A stretch of DNA of 64,000 nucleotides, from NCBI RefSeq assembly GCF_034048115.1, contig NZ_CP139145.1, positions 3,720,001 through 3,784,000 of the forward strand. Direction: 5' to 3'. The position numbers and the translations under genes were made by a program. The notes under the pieces are model-generated. The model ran no database searches and was not told the DNA's origin. It saw only the letters and a program-made list of their open reading frames with translations. Shown here one piece after another: positions 39,198 through 48,779 of the stretch. Position 1 is the stretch's first letter. Each line of letters begins with the position of its first letter. This DNA comes from Pseudarthrobacter sp. IC2-21. Its GTDB lineage: Bacteria > Actinomycetota > Actinomycetes > Actinomycetales > Micrococcaceae.

Positions 39198-39262
39198 TTT
39201 CTGGTTGATATCCATGATTGCGAACCAAAGGGGTAGGGGTAACACTGTTTTCTGACGGTTCT
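39198..39262. promoter_or_regulatory. Two-block regulatory element upstream of tkt (shared with hxlB)
   Basis: Block 1, TTTCTGGTTGATATCCAT (39198-39215), and block 2, a 25-nt sequence beginning GGTAACACTGTTTTC (39238-39262), are separated by 22 nt. Both blocks are identical and identically spaced upstream of hxlB (49430-49447, 49470-49494), while the flanks differ. It is the best candidate site for a formaldehyde/RuMP regulator. Confidence 0.7.
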
Positions 39263-39351
39263 TCCTACCCTTTTGGGTTGGACAGGCATTTCGGACCGGG
39301 TAGTCTGTCCGGATGGGCAACGTTGCCCATCAGCCCGTGAAGGAACTCACC

Positions 39352-40620
39352 ATGCCTCTTCCAGACCTGCCGTGGCCGCTGCTACAGAGCGTGGCAGCCT
39401 TGGCCGATGCCCCCCTTTCCCAGATTGCAGAACGCCTTCGGGATGCAACCCTGCCCTCCATGGGAAGCAGCGCCCTGGTCATCTTCACGGAAGACTGCAC
39501 CGGGCGCCCGCAGAAGAAGGCGGGCGATGAGGACATCATCTCCCGCGTCTCCATCACCGAGCTGGACACGCTCCGCGCCACCCTTAAGGATGAGGGCCCA
39601 TGGTTCGGGGAAGCCGAGCTCGCCGGCAAGACCCGCCCCGTGCTCGCCCTGAAGCACGCAGCAAGCAACGCCCTCCTAATCCTCACCGATCCCCCTGCCG
39701 ATCCGGGGCGCAGCGACGGGCTGGAACTGGTGACGTATCTGTGGCGCCTCACCGCGCGGCGCATCCAGGAGAAGGTGGCCGATGCGCCGCCGTCGTACTT
39801 GCTTGAATCGCGCGCGGCATCCGCCGAACGCCTCCGGGTGACGGCGGAACTGACGGATGTGCACTCCACCACCCTGGAGACCCTCCTGGCAGCCCTAAGG
39901 TCATCCTCCCTGGACGATGCGGCGGCGCGCACCACCGTCACCGACCTCACTGCCAAAGCGTTGATCGGGCTGCGGACGCATAGCGACCGCACCACCGACC
40001 TGGTGAAGGAGCCCGTCGCCAAGGCCTTCGAACGCCTGCGGGAGGACCTGCGGCCGCTCACACGCTACAGCGGCATCGAGATCGAATTTATTGAACCGCC
40101 GCTGAACGGAAGGGCCCTGCCTGGCGAAGTTGCGCACGCGGCACGGGCCATCGTCCGCGGGCTGGTGCTGGCCATGACGGAGCAGCCGGATGTCAGCAGG
40201 GTGCGGACGCAGTGGGACTGCGACGGCGACAACCTGCTGATCAACGTCCGCGACGACGGCCGGGGTGCACTTAAGGCCGACTCCCCGAGCATCGCCCGCC
40301 TGGACCGCCGCGTGCAGGCCCTCACCGGAACCCTGCGGATCGACGTGATGCCGGGCTGGGGTGCGGACGTTTTTGTCACCCTCCCGTTGGACCTGAAGAA
40401 GACAAGCCCGGCCGGGGATGTGGCCGGCTGGGACCTTGCCGCCCGGGAGCTCGAGGTACTCGAGCACCTTGTGGCCGGGCACCGCAACCGGACCATCGCC
40501 TCCACCTTGGGCATCAGCGAGAACACGGTTAAGTTCCATGTGCGGAACCTGTTCAGGAAGCTCGACGTCGGCTCCCGCACCGAGGCGATCGCGCTGGCAC
40601 ACAGCCACGGACTCCGGTGA
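39352..40620 (+). CDS. LuxR-type regulator with kinase-like sensor half
   Basis: A 422-aa protein; ATG 39352 has AAGGA upstream. The N-terminal ~150 residues look like a GAF-type sensor. Residues about 170-330 resemble a degenerate DHp plus HATPase core (VHSTTLETLLAAL; NVRDDGRGAL). The last 60 residues are a LuxR HTH (ELEVLEHLVAGHRNRTIA...ISENTVKFHVRNLF). A response-regulator receiver is absent. It is divergent from tkt across the shared two-block element, so it may control it. Confidence 0.82.
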   Translation: MPLPDLPWPLLQSVAALADAPLSQIAERLRDATLPSMGSSALVIFTEDCTGRPQKKAGDEDIISRVSITELDTLRATLKDEGPWFGEAELAGKTRPVLALKHAASNALLILTDPPADPGRSDGLELVTYLWRLTARRIQEKVADAPPSYLLESRAASAERLRVTAELTDVHSTTLETLLAALRSSSLDDAAARTTVTDLTAKALIGLRTHSDRTTDLVKEPVAKAFERLREDLRPLTRYSGIEIEFIEPPLNGRALPGEVAHAARAIVRGLVLAMTEQPDVSRVRTQWDCDGDNLLINVRDDGRGALKADSPSIARLDRRVQALTGTLRIDVMPGWGADVFVTLPLDLKKTSPAGDVAGWDLAARELEVLEHLVAGHRNRTIASTLGISENTVKFHVRNLFRKLDVGSRTEAIALAHSHGLR

Positions 40621-40647
40621 CGAGGCAAGCCCGCTGACCGGCCAACG

Positions 40648-40694
40648 CGCAACGGCCCCGCCTCCCTGATTCACTGGGAGACGGGGCCGTTGCG
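40648..40694. terminator. Strong bidirectional terminator
   Basis: A 19-nt arm (40648-40666) pairs with 40676-40694 with a single mismatch and a 9-nt loop, between the convergent LuxR-type gene and the molybdopterin oxidoreductase. Confidence 0.85.
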
Positions 40695-40702
40695 TTATTG
40701 GT

Positions 40703-43078
40703 TCAGCCGGCAGCGGCCAGCGCAGCAGAATGGGCTGCTTCCGCCCCCGCTGCGTCCGACTCTGTTCCGTCCGGCTCCGCCAGGTGCGGCACAAACCGGA
40801 CAAACATCGCCTTGAAACCCGGAGTGTTCGATTCCCGGGCCACGTTCTCTTTGTGGACCAGGGCATTGGCTTCGGGGAAGTACGCCGCGGCGCAGCCCTT
40901 CGCCGTCGGGTAGGCCACCAGGCGGAACTTGTCGGCCTGCCGGTCGTGGCCGCGGAAGGTGCTGACCACGTCCACGAGGTCCCGGTCCTCGAAGCCGAGT
41001 TCGGCAAGGTCTTCGGGGTGCACCAGGATCACCCGGCGGCCGCCCGAGATGCCGCGGTACCGGTCGTCCAGGCCGTAGAAGGTGGTGTTGTACTGGTCGT
41101 GGCTGCGGATGGTCTGGAGCACCAGGTGGCCGTCCGGCGGGGTCAGGTATTCCAGCGGACTCACGGTGAAGCGGCCGCGGCCGATGTCCGTCTTGAAGGA
41201 GCGGGTATCGCGCGGCGGGTTGGGCAGCACAAACCCGTTCTTGGTGCGGACCCTGGTGTTGAAGTCTTCGAACCCGGGCAGGACCCGGGAAATGTGGTCA
41301 CGGACCACGTCGTAGTCCTCGGCCATGGCTTTCCAGTCCACCGGGTGGTCCGGCCCGAAGGTCGCCTCGGCCATCCGCGCCACAATGACGGGCTCGGCAA
41401 GCAGGTGGTCCGAGACCGGCTGGAGCCTGCCCTGGGTGGAGTGGACCACGGACATGGAGTCCTCCACGGACAGGAACTGGGCGCCCTTGGGGTGCTTGTC
41501 GTCCTTGTCTGTCCGGCCCAGGGTGGGCAGGATCAGCGAGGTGCGGCCATGCACGATGTGGGACCGGTTGGGTTTGGTGGAGATGTGCACGGTCAGGCCG
41601 ATCCGCTGCATGCCCGCTTCCAGGGTTTCGGTATCCGAGCAGGCCAGCGAGAAGTTGCCGCCCATGGACACAAAAACGTCCACCTCGTCGCGCTCAAAAG
41701 CCTCCATGGACTCGACGGCGTCGTGGCCGTGATGCCGCGGCGACTGGATTCCGAACTCGGCGTCCAGTGCGTCGAGGAGCCATTCCTTGGGCTTTTCCCA
41801 GATACCCATGGTCCGGTCACCCTGGACGTTGGAGTGTCCGCGGACGGGGCAGGCACCGGCGCCGGGCTTGCCGAAGTTGCCCTGCAGGAGCAGGACGTTG
41901 ACCATTTCCTTGATGGTGTCCACCGAGTGCGGCTGTTGGGTCACGCCCAGGGCCCAGCAGAAGATGGTGGCCTTGGACTTGATGAGCATTCCGGCCACGG
42001 TTTCGATCTGTCCGCGGGACAGCCCGGTGGCCTTCTCCGTCTCATCCCAGTCCAATTCTTTGCGGGCGTCGGTGTAGGCGTCGAACCCATCGGTTTGTGC
42101 GTCAATGAAGGAACGGTCGACGACGGTGCCCGGGTTGCGTTCCTCCTCCGCCAGGAGCAGGTGGCCCAGTGCCTGGAAGAGTGCGAGGTCACCACCTACC
42201 TTGATCTGCAGGTATTCATCGGCCAGCGGCGTGCCGCCGCCCACCACGCCCGAGACGGTCTGGGGGTCCTTGAAATTGAACAGGCCGGCTTCCGGGAGCG
42301 GGTTAACGGCCACAACCTTGCCGCCCTTGTCCTTGCATTCCTTCAGCGCGGACAGCATGCGGGGGTGGTTGGTTCCCGGGTTCTGCCCCACCACGAAGAT
42401 GAGTTCGGAATCGTGGATGTCCTCCAAGGAAACGGTGCCCTTGCCGATGCCGATGGTCGGGTTCAGAGCCGAACCGGAGGACTCGTGGCACATGTTGGAG
42501 CAGTCCGGCAGGTTGTTGGTGCCCAGGGCGCGGGCGAAGAGCTGGTACATAAACGCGGTCTCGTTCGCGGTCCGCCCGGAGGTATAAAAAACACAGCGGT
42601 CCGGGGTGGAGGCCCGGATGTGTTCGCCGATCAGGTCGAAGGCTTCGGCCCAGGAGATCGGCGAATAGTGGGACTCCCCCTCCCGGATCACTACCGGTTC
42701 GCTGATCCGTCCCTGGTTACCCAGCCAGTATTCGGTCTTGGTTGAGAGTTCGGCGACCGAATGCCTGGCCCAGAACTCAGCCCCCACCGTGCGCAGGGTG
42801 TTCTCCTCGGCCACCGCCTTGGCCCCGTTCTCACAGAACTCGGCGGCTTTGCGTTTGGTGGCAGATTCGGGCCAGGCGCAGCCGGGGCAGTCGAATCCGC
42901 CCTGCTGGTTCAGCCGCAGCAGGGACTGCGCGGTCCGTGTCACGCCGGCCTGGGCCACGGCGCGTTCCAAGGCCACCATCACGGCCTTGACGCCGGCCGC
43001 CTCCGTTTTGGGCTTGTGGACTTCGAGGTTCTCCTCGTTGATGTCCGCGACCGGTGCGGGCTGCTTACCGAACTTCAT
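40703..43078 (-). CDS. FdhF/YdeP-family molybdopterin oxidoreductase (formate dehydrogenase-like)
   Basis: A 791-aa molybdopterin enzyme; start ATG 43078, AAAGGA upstream. It has the CPGC pair of this family (GFDCPGCAWP), the NMCHESSG active-site loop, and molybdopterin-binding segments through the C-terminal domain (TIRSHDQYNTTFYGLDDRYRG). No N-terminal 4Fe-4S cluster set of the large NAD-linked FDH is seen. In this cluster it may oxidise formate from the mycothiol pathway; other members of the family have no proven substrate, so formate is an inference. Confidence 0.85.
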   Translation of the reverse strand: MKFGKQPAPVADINEENLEVHKPKTEAAGVKAVMVALERAVAQAGVTRTAQSLLRLNQQGGFDCPGCAWPESATKRKAAEFCENGAKAVAEENTLRTVGAEFWARHSVAELSTKTEYWLGNQGRISEPVVIREGESHYSPISWAEAFDLIGEHIRASTPDRCVFYTSGRTANETAFMYQLFARALGTNNLPDCSNMCHESSGSALNPTIGIGKGTVSLEDIHDSELIFVVGQNPGTNHPRMLSALKECKDKGGKVVAVNPLPEAGLFNFKDPQTVSGVVGGGTPLADEYLQIKVGGDLALFQALGHLLLAEEERNPGTVVDRSFIDAQTDGFDAYTDARKELDWDETEKATGLSRGQIETVAGMLIKSKATIFCWALGVTQQPHSVDTIKEMVNVLLLQGNFGKPGAGACPVRGHSNVQGDRTMGIWEKPKEWLLDALDAEFGIQSPRHHGHDAVESMEAFERDEVDVFVSMGGNFSLACSDTETLEAGMQRIGLTVHISTKPNRSHIVHGRTSLILPTLGRTDKDDKHPKGAQFLSVEDSMSVVHSTQGRLQPVSDHLLAEPVIVARMAEATFGPDHPVDWKAMAEDYDVVRDHISRVLPGFEDFNTRVRTKNGFVLPNPPRDTRSFKTDIGRGRFTVSPLEYLTPPDGHLVLQTIRSHDQYNTTFYGLDDRYRGISGGRRVILVHPEDLAELGFEDRDLVDVVSTFRGHDRQADKFRLVAYPTAKGCAAAYFPEANALVHKENVARESNTPGFKAMFVRFVPHLAEPDGTESDAAGAEAAHSAALAAAG

Positions 43079-43122
43079 TGTTCCAACTTCCTTTGCGGCT
43101 CACGCCGTTCTTGTCCAAAACG

Positions 43123-43163
43123 CCCGTTGAGGCGCGCCAGCTGTCCTGGCGCGCCTCAACGGG
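43123..43163 (-). terminator. Strong terminator after the MBL hydrolase gene
   Basis: CCCGTTGAGGCGCGCCAG (43123-43140) pairs perfectly over 18 bp with 43146-43163 around a 5-nt loop. On the minus strand it is followed by GCGTTTTGG. Confidence 0.85.
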
Positions 43164-43188
43164 GCTACTGCTGTTTCGCGACCCTGCT

Positions 43189-43809
43189 TTACTCGGAAAC
43201 CTTAGCCAGCGTTTCCCGTTCAGCACCAATGGTGGTGTTGTCGCCGTGGCCGGTGCGGACCACTGTCTCCGGCGGGAGGACGAGGAGCCGCTCCCGGATG
43301 GACGTCAGGATGGTGGGATAGTCGCTGTAGGACCGTCCAGTTGCCCCGGGTCCACCGTTGAAGAGAGTATCGCCGGTGAACACCGTTCCTTCTGTCTCAA
43401 GGTAGAAACAGGTGGAGCCGGGGGAATGTCCCGGGGTGTGGATGGCCAGCAGCGCCGTGCCGCCTACCTCGAAAATATCGCCGTCCCCGTGGTACCGGTC
43501 CGGGTCCGCATCCGGATAAACCTGCTTCCAGAGGACCAGGTCCTCCGGGTTCAGGATGATCGGGGCGCCGACGGCGGCGGCAACCTCACGCGCCGCGCCG
43601 ATGTGGTCGTTGTGGGCGTGGGTCAGCAGGATGGCCAGGACCTTGCGGCCGCGGACCTGGTTGATGATCGCAGCCGCATCATGCGGGGAATCGATGATCA
43701 CGCACTCATCATCGTTGCCCACAATCCAGACGTTGTTGTCCACATCCCACGTTCCGCCGTCGAGCGAAAACGTGCCCGAGGTGACCAGGTTTTCAATAGT
43801 GACTGTCAT
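43189..43809 (-). CDS. MBL-fold hydrolase, probable S-formylmycothiol/glyoxalase II-type
   Basis: A 206-aa metallo-beta-lactamase-fold protein. The metal site HAHNDH is at 64-69, and further His/Asp ligands are in [15 protein letters not shown] and GHGDNT. It overlaps mscR by 4 nt (ATGA). In mycothiol-using actinobacteria the gene beside the S-(hydroxymethyl)mycothiol dehydrogenase encodes such a hydrolase, releasing formate from S-formylmycothiol. This is the likely role here. Confidence 0.85.
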   Translation of the reverse strand: MTVTIENLVTSGTFSLDGGTWDVDNNVWIVGNDDECVIIDSPHDAAAIINQVRGRKVLAILLTHAHNDHIGAAREVAAAVGAPIILNPEDLVLWKQVYPDADPDRYHGDGDIFEVGGTALLAIHTPGHSPGSTCFYLETEGTVFTGDTLFNGGPGATGRSYSDYPTILTSIRERLLVLPPETVVRTGHGDNTTIGAERETLAKVSE

Positions 43810-44912
43810 GAGGACTCCTTCCGAGTCTTGAGTTCCACAACCGAGCGCAGCACCTTGCCCTCGTGCATCTTGCCGAACGCTTCCTCGACCTCGTCGATGG
43901 AAATCCGTTCGGACACGAACGCGTCCAAGTCCAGATTGCCCTGCTTGTAATGCGCCACGAGCATGGGGAAGTCCCGGGAGGGCAGGCAGTCGCCGTACCA
44001 GGAGGACTTCAGCGATCCGCCCCGGCCAAAGACATCCAGCAGCGGCAGTTCAAGCTTCATGTCCGGCGCCGGGACACCCACCAGGACCACGCGGCCGGCG
44101 AGGTCGCGGGCGTAGAACGCCTGCTTGTACGTTTCGGGACGTCCGACGGCGTCAATCACCACGTCCGCGCCGTTGCCGCCTGTGAGGGCCCGAATTGCCT
44201 CGATGGGGTCTTCCTGGCTGGAATCCACGCCGTGGGTGGCGCCAAGGGATTTGGCCATCTCCACCTTCTTGGCGTCGATGTCCACCGCGATGATGGTGGT
44301 GGCGCCCGCGAGCTTTGCCCCGGCGATCGCCGCGATGCCCACGCCGCCGCAGCCGATGACAGCCACGGATTCGCCGCGCTTGACCTCGCCCGTGTTGATG
44401 GCTGCACCAATGCCTGCCATCACGCCGCAGCCGAGCAGCCCGACGGCGGCGGGATCGACGTCGTCGTCAATTTTCGTGCACTGCCCGGCGGCAACAAGAG
44501 TCTTCTCCGCGAACGCGCCAATCCCCAGCGCGGGAGAGAGTTCCGTTCCGTCCTCGAGGGTCATTTTCTGCGTCGCGTTGTGCGTGTTGAAGCAGTACTG
44601 CGGCTGGCCCTTGGCGCAGGCGCGGCATTCCCCGCAGACGGCGCGCCAGTTCAGGATCACCCGGTCACCCGGGGCCACCTGCGTGACATCGGGACCCACC
44701 GCGCTGACCACACCGGTGGCCTCATGGCCCAGCAGGTAAGGGAAGTCATCGCCGATGGCACCCTGCTTGTAGTGCAGGTCGGTGTGGCAGACGCCGCAGG
44801 TGAGAATGTCCACCAGTGCCTCCCCCGGCCCGGGATCCGGGACCAGAATGGTCTCCAGCGAAACCGGGGCGTTCTTCTCCCTGACAATGACGGCCTGTAC
44901 TTTATGGACCAT
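43806..44912 (-). CDS. mscR: S-(hydroxymethyl)mycothiol dehydrogenase (formaldehyde dehydrogenase)
   Basis: A 368-aa class III ADH-type protein. Catalytic zinc Cys39 in CGVCHTD and the GHEATG motif, structural zinc Cys cluster [15 protein letters not shown], and NAD motif [10 protein letters not shown]. The HNATQKM and [12 protein letters not shown] stretches are characteristic of the mycothiol-dependent enzyme (MscR/FadH). It oxidises the formaldehyde-mycothiol adduct to S-formylmycothiol with NAD+. It is coupled to the MBL hydrolase. Confidence 0.92.
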   Translation of the reverse strand: MVHKVQAVIVREKNAPVSLETILVPDPGPGEALVDILTCGVCHTDLHYKQGAIGDDFPYLLGHEATGVVSAVGPDVTQVAPGDRVILNWRAVCGECRACAKGQPQYCFNTHNATQKMTLEDGTELSPALGIGAFAEKTLVAAGQCTKIDDDVDPAAVGLLGCGVMAGIGAAINTGEVKRGESVAVIGCGGVGIAAIAGAKLAGATTIIAVDIDAKKVEMAKSLGATHGVDSSQEDPIEAIRALTGGNGADVVIDAVGRPETYKQAFYARDLAGRVVLVGVPAPDMKLELPLLDVFGRGGSLKSSWYGDCLPSRDFPMLVAHYKQGNLDLDAFVSERISIDEVEEAFGKMHEGKVLRSVVELKTRKESS

Positions 44913-45031
44913 TATTCTTGTGTTCCTTTCCTGGATCCGTTTGGACCCGGTGAATCGGCACCAAGTGCCAATCTAACTGACGTGACGGGGTTCCACGTCT
45001 TTGGTTGCCCGATCCCGCTTATGCGGTCCAT

Positions 45032-46021
45032 CTAAACGGGGATCAATGACTCGCGGTAGTTGTGACGTTCCGGCTCACCGCTGCACGTGAACGTCATGGG
45101 GAATTCCTGCTGGGTGGGGGTGGGGAGGTTGGTGATGGTTTCGCCGAAGACTTCGTCGGGGTCGAGGCGGCGGAGTTCTTCGGCGAGGCAGTCTTTGAGG
45201 CTGCGGCGGGGCAGGGAGATGCGTTGGGCGGGTTGGCCGGGTTGGGTGAGTTCGGCGATGGTGGTCCCGGGGCGGTAGAGCTGGACGTCGCCGCTGCGGC
45301 GGGTGAGCCGGACGCGGCGGATGCCGGTTCCGGCGGGGTCCGCGACGATGGTCACGGGTGCGTCCAGGGCCAGGGTCAGCCAGGCGGCGAGCAGGATCGT
45401 GGAGGGTGAGTCGGAGGCGCCTTCGACCGCGACGGCGGTGACGGGGGAGGAATCGGTCTGGTCCAGGACGGCGGCGAGCTGGATCCGCCAGTTCGTGAGC
45501 CGGGTCCAGGCGAGGTCGGTGTCGCCGGCCTGGTAGGTGGCCCGGATGTTCTCGAGCGCTTTTTGGGGGTCCGGTTCGTTCGCGGAGTCGGTGATCCGGC
45601 GGTGCGCGATGCGTCCCACGGAGGTTTCGCACGCGTTTTCCGGGGTGCCGTGCGGCCACCAGGCCACGATCGGGGCGTCCGGGAGCAGCAGGGCCGCGAC
45701 GAGGGATTCGGATTCGTGCGCGAGTTCACCGTAGCCCCGGAGCACGATCACTTCCGAGGCGCCGGCGTCCCCGCCGACCCGGATCTGGCCGTCAAGCCGG
45801 TTCGGGGCGTCCGCGCCGGCGTCGGCGAGCACGATGATCCGGCAGGGGTGTTCCCGGCTGGCTTCGTTCGCGGCCTCGATCGCTTCTTCCTCGAGCCCGG
45901 AACGGGTCACGACCACCAGGGTCAGGACCCGGCCCAGGGCGATCACCCCGCCCTGCTCGCGCAGGGACATCAGCTTTTTGGAAACCTTAGAGGTGGTGGT
46001 GTCCGGCAGGTCAACGATCAT
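45032..46021 (-). CDS. opcA: Glucose-6-phosphate dehydrogenase assembly protein
   Basis: A 329-aa OpcA. The N-terminus IVDLPDTTTSKVSKKLMSLREQGG and RVLTLVVVT, and WWPHGTPENA, are typical. OpcA activates G6PDH in actinobacteria and cyanobacteria. It overlaps zwf by 4 nt, so the two are co-translated. The pair supplies the oxidative (dissimilatory) branch from glucose 6-phosphate. Confidence 0.93.
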   Translation of the reverse strand: MIVDLPDTTTSKVSKKLMSLREQGGVIALGRVLTLVVVTRSGLEEEAIEAANEASREHPCRIIVLADAGADAPNRLDGQIRVGGDAGASEVIVLRGYGELAHESESLVAALLLPDAPIVAWWPHGTPENACETSVGRIAHRRITDSANEPDPQKALENIRATYQAGDTDLAWTRLTNWRIQLAAVLDQTDSSPVTAVAVEGASDSPSTILLAAWLTLALDAPVTIVADPAGTGIRRVRLTRRSGDVQLYRPGTTIAELTQPGQPAQRISLPRRSLKDCLAEELRRLDPDEVFGETITNLPTPTQQEFPMTFTCSGEPERHNYRESLIPV

Positions 46022-47586
46022 GGCCTTCTCCAGGTTCGTCCGTCACGGGCCAGCAGCTCATCCGCGCTGGCGGGTCCCCAGGACCCGGGGGCGTAGGGTT
46101 CAGGCTGTTCCTTCAGCCCGGCCCAGTAATCTTCGAACGGGTCCAGGATCTTCCAGGACAGTTCCACTTCCTCATGCCGCGGGAACAGCGGCGGCTCACC
46201 CAACAGCACGTCCAGGATCAGCCGCTCATACGCTTCCGGGGAGGACTCGGTGAACGAGTGCCCGTAGCCGAAGTCCATGGTCACGTCCCGGACTTCCATC
46301 TGGGTGCCCGGGACCTTGGACCCGAACCGGATCGTGGCGCCCTCATCGGGCTGGACCCGGATGACCACGGCGTTCTGCCCGAAGTCATCCTCGCCGTGGT
46401 CGCGGAAGAGCAGGTTCGGGGCGCGTTTGAACACCACCGCGATCTCGGTCACCCGCCGGCCCAGGCGTTTGCCCGCGCGCAGGTAGAACGGGACCCCGGC
46501 CCAGCGGCGGGTATGGATATCCACCCGGATCGCCGCGTACGTCTCGGTCTTCGAATCCGCCGGGATGCCTTCTTCTTCCAGGTAGCCCTGGACCTGTTCC
46601 CCGCCCTGCCAGCCGCCGGCGAACTGCCCCCGCGCGGAGTGCGCGGATAAATCCTCCGGGAGCTTGACCGCGGCGAGGACCTTTTCCTTCTCGGCCCGCA
46701 AATCATCGGCGTTGAACGAGATCGGTTCCTCCATCGCGGTCAGTGCCAGTAACTGCAGGAGGTGGTTCTGGATCACGTCCCGGGCCGCGCCGACCCCGTC
46801 GTAATACCCCGCCCGGCCGCCCGTGCCGATGTCCTCGGCCATGGTGATCTGGACGTGGTCCACGTAATTCGCGTTCCACAACGGTTCGAACAGCTGGTTC
46901 GCGAACCGCAGCGCCAGGATGTTCTGCACCGTTTCCTTGCCCAGGTAATGATCGATCCGGAACACCGCGTCCGGCGGGAACACCGACTCGACAATGTCGT
47001 TCAGCTGCCGGGCAGACTCCAGGTCATGACCGAACGGCTTCTCGATCACCACCCGGCGCCACTTCTGCCCGTCCGCCTGCGCGAGGCCATGCTTGGAGAG
47101 CTGCCGGCAGACCTGCTCAAACGCCTTCGGCGGGATCGAAAGATAAAACGCGTGGTTCCCCCGCGTTCCGCGGACCTCATCCAGTTCCGCGATCGTCTCA
47201 CCCAAACGCTCGAACGCGTCATCATCGTCGAACTCGCCCTGGACAAAACGCACCCCCTCGGCGAGCTGGTTCCAGACCGCCTCATCAAACGGGGTCCGGG
47301 CATGAGCCCGGACAGACTCCTCCACCTGCGCGGCGAACTCCTCATGGGACCAGGACCGCCGGCCGAAACCCACCAACGCGAAACTCGGCGGCAACAACCC
47401 CCGGTTCGCCAGGTCATACACCGCCGGCATCAGCTTCTTCCGGGCCAAATCACCCGTCACCCCAAAAAGGACCAACGAGGACGGACCCGCAATCCGGTTC
47501 AACCGGCGATCCCGCGGATCCCGCAACGGATTACGCCCGGACTTCGGCACGGGCCTCGCGCTTGGATCAACGTAGGTAAGTGACAT
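46018..47586 (-). CDS. zwf: Glucose-6-phosphate 1-dehydrogenase
   Basis: A 522-aa enzyme. The NADP motif GVTGDLARKKLMPA, the catalytic RIDHYLGKE and the EKPFGHD motif are intact. It oxidises glucose 6-phosphate to 6-phosphogluconolactone. Next to hxlA/hxlB it fits a dissimilatory RuMP cycle, in which hexulose phosphate is isomerised and oxidised back to ribulose 5-phosphate plus CO2. gnd and pgi are not in this window. Confidence 0.96.
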   Translation of the reverse strand: MSLTYVDPSARPVPKSGRNPLRDPRDRRLNRIAGPSSLVLFGVTGDLARKKLMPAVYDLANRGLLPPSFALVGFGRRSWSHEEFAAQVEESVRAHARTPFDEAVWNQLAEGVRFVQGEFDDDDAFERLGETIAELDEVRGTRGNHAFYLSIPPKAFEQVCRQLSKHGLAQADGQKWRRVVIEKPFGHDLESARQLNDIVESVFPPDAVFRIDHYLGKETVQNILALRFANQLFEPLWNANYVDHVQITMAEDIGTGGRAGYYDGVGAARDVIQNHLLQLLALTAMEEPISFNADDLRAEKEKVLAAVKLPEDLSAHSARGQFAGGWQGGEQVQGYLEEEGIPADSKTETYAAIRVDIHTRRWAGVPFYLRAGKRLGRRVTEIAVVFKRAPNLLFRDHGEDDFGQNAVVIRVQPDEGATIRFGSKVPGTQMEVRDVTMDFGYGHSFTESSPEAYERLILDVLLGEPPLFPRHEEVELSWKILDPFEDYWAGLKEQPEPYAPGSWGPASADELLARDGRTWRRP

Positions 47587-47627
47587 GTTCTAACTTTCGA
47601 CAGGGTAGTGCGGCCGCGGACCGGCGG

Positions 47628-47843
47628 TCAGGAGAGAATCTGCTCGCGGGTCTCACCGTAGGGAACAGCGTCACTGAGGGTGAGGGTGTAACGGCTTGGG
47701 GTATGGCGGGTGACCAGGATGCCGGAATAGCAGTGGGGCCTGGCTACCTGGCGGAGGGTGGCCTCGGCATCGTCGAGCAACTCGTAAAGACGGCTTGGCT
47801 CGGTAACAACTACTTCTACGTTATGGGTGGCCTGACTACGCAT
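47628..47843 (-). CDS. Small protein of unknown function
   Basis: A 71-aa ORF from ATG 47843 with GGAAGGAA upstream, 41 nt before zwf in transcription order. Sequence pattern (EVVVTEPSRLYELLDDAEATLRQVA) is a balanced small alpha/beta domain. I do not recognise it; a regulatory or accessory role with zwf-opcA is only a guess. Confidence 0.55.
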   Translation of the reverse strand: MRSQATHNVEVVVTEPSRLYELLDDAEATLRQVARPHCYSGILVTRHTPSRYTLTLSDAVPYGETREQILS

Positions 47844-47936
47844 GATGAACAGTTCCTTCCCATGGGTTGTGCGCCCATGTGCCAACCCCGCGTCATTGGG
47901 GTGTTGTGTTTCTGGAATTGGATTCAACGCTGAACC

Positions 47937-48064
47937 GTACTGCCCGCGGGAACGTGTCTCCGCGGGCAGTACAGGTCAGACTTTCCGGGCTGCAGCCCCC
48001 AATGAAGGGCCTGCAGCCCGACGGTGGCGTCCCGGAACTGTTGGGAGTGCGGGACGCCACCGTC
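47937..48064 (-). terminator. Three consecutive hairpins downstream of hxlA
   Basis: Stem A: 47937-47949 with 47960-47972 (13 bp). Stem B: 47987-47995 with 48011-48019 (9 bp, GGGCTGCAG/CTGCAGCCC). Stem C: 48020-48034 with 48050-48064 (15 bp, GACGGTGGCGTCCCG). Arms of B and C abut. Together they separate hxlA from the zwf transcription unit; none has an evident T-run. Confidence 0.7.
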
Positions 48065-48074
48065 CACCGGCTGG

Positions 48075-48698
48075 TTAGTTGATGGCGGCGCGGAGCTGCT
48101 TGGCTGCCAGTGCCGGGTCGGCTGCACCATAGATGGCACCACCGGCAACGGCTACGTCAGCGCCGGCCTTCTGGACGTCTGCGATGGTGGCGAGCTTTAC
48201 GCCGCCTGCAACGGAGAACGGAACGCGGGCTTCGGCGCCGGCGCGAAGCAGGCCGTTCAGGTCGAAGCCGGGCTTGGCCTGCTCGTCCAGGCCCGCGTGC
48301 ATCTCAACGAACTTCGCACCCAGGGCGCGGACTTCCTTGGCACGGGTCACCTTGTCTGCGATGCCGATGAGGTCAACGACAACACCCTTGTTGTGGGCCT
48401 TGGCTGCCTTGACGGCACCGGCGATGGTGGAGTCATCGGCGGCACCGAGCACGGTGACCAGGTCAGCGCCGGCCTTGAAAGCGATGTCGGCTTCGAGTTC
48501 GCCGGCATCCATGGTCTTCAGGTCAGCAAAAACGACCTTGTCCGGGTGGGCGTTCTTGATCGCGGTGATGACCGAGAGGCCTTCGGCCTTGATCAGCGGG
48601 GTGCCCAGTTCGATGATGTCAACGAATTCGGCAACCTGGCCGGCGAGTTCGAGGGCGGCTTCGGTGGTCAGCAGGTCGATAGCAACTTGGAGCTTCAT
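48075..48698 (-). CDS. hxlA: 3-hexulose-6-phosphate synthase
   Basis: A 207-aa orotidine-monophosphate-decarboxylase-superfamily TIM barrel; ATG 48698, GAAGGA upstream. Signature pieces: LQVAIDLL, ADLKTMDAGELEADIAFKAGAD, FVEMHAGLDEQA, VAGGVKLATI. It adds formaldehyde to ribulose 5-phosphate. This is the key fixation step of the RuMP cycle, and the marker enzyme for assimilation here. Confidence 0.95.
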   Translation of the reverse strand: MKLQVAIDLLTTEAALELAGQVAEFVDIIELGTPLIKAEGLSVITAIKNAHPDKVVFADLKTMDAGELEADIAFKAGADLVTVLGAADDSTIAGAVKAAKAHNKGVVVDLIGIADKVTRAKEVRALGAKFVEMHAGLDEQAKPGFDLNGLLRAGAEARVPFSVAGGVKLATIADVQKAGADVAVAGGAIYGAADPALAAKQLRAAIN

Positions 48699-48779
48699 GA
48701 TGGTTTTTCCTTCTGTTGGGAAATGCGATGGGTGGTGAAAATCGGGTTGATACTGCGGTGGGTTAGAGCTGCGCCTCGG

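Noticed and set aside
40730..42745. 671-aa ORF antisense to the molybdopterin oxidoreductase
   Set aside because: His/Gly/Val-rich product with no motif, opposite a well-supported gene.
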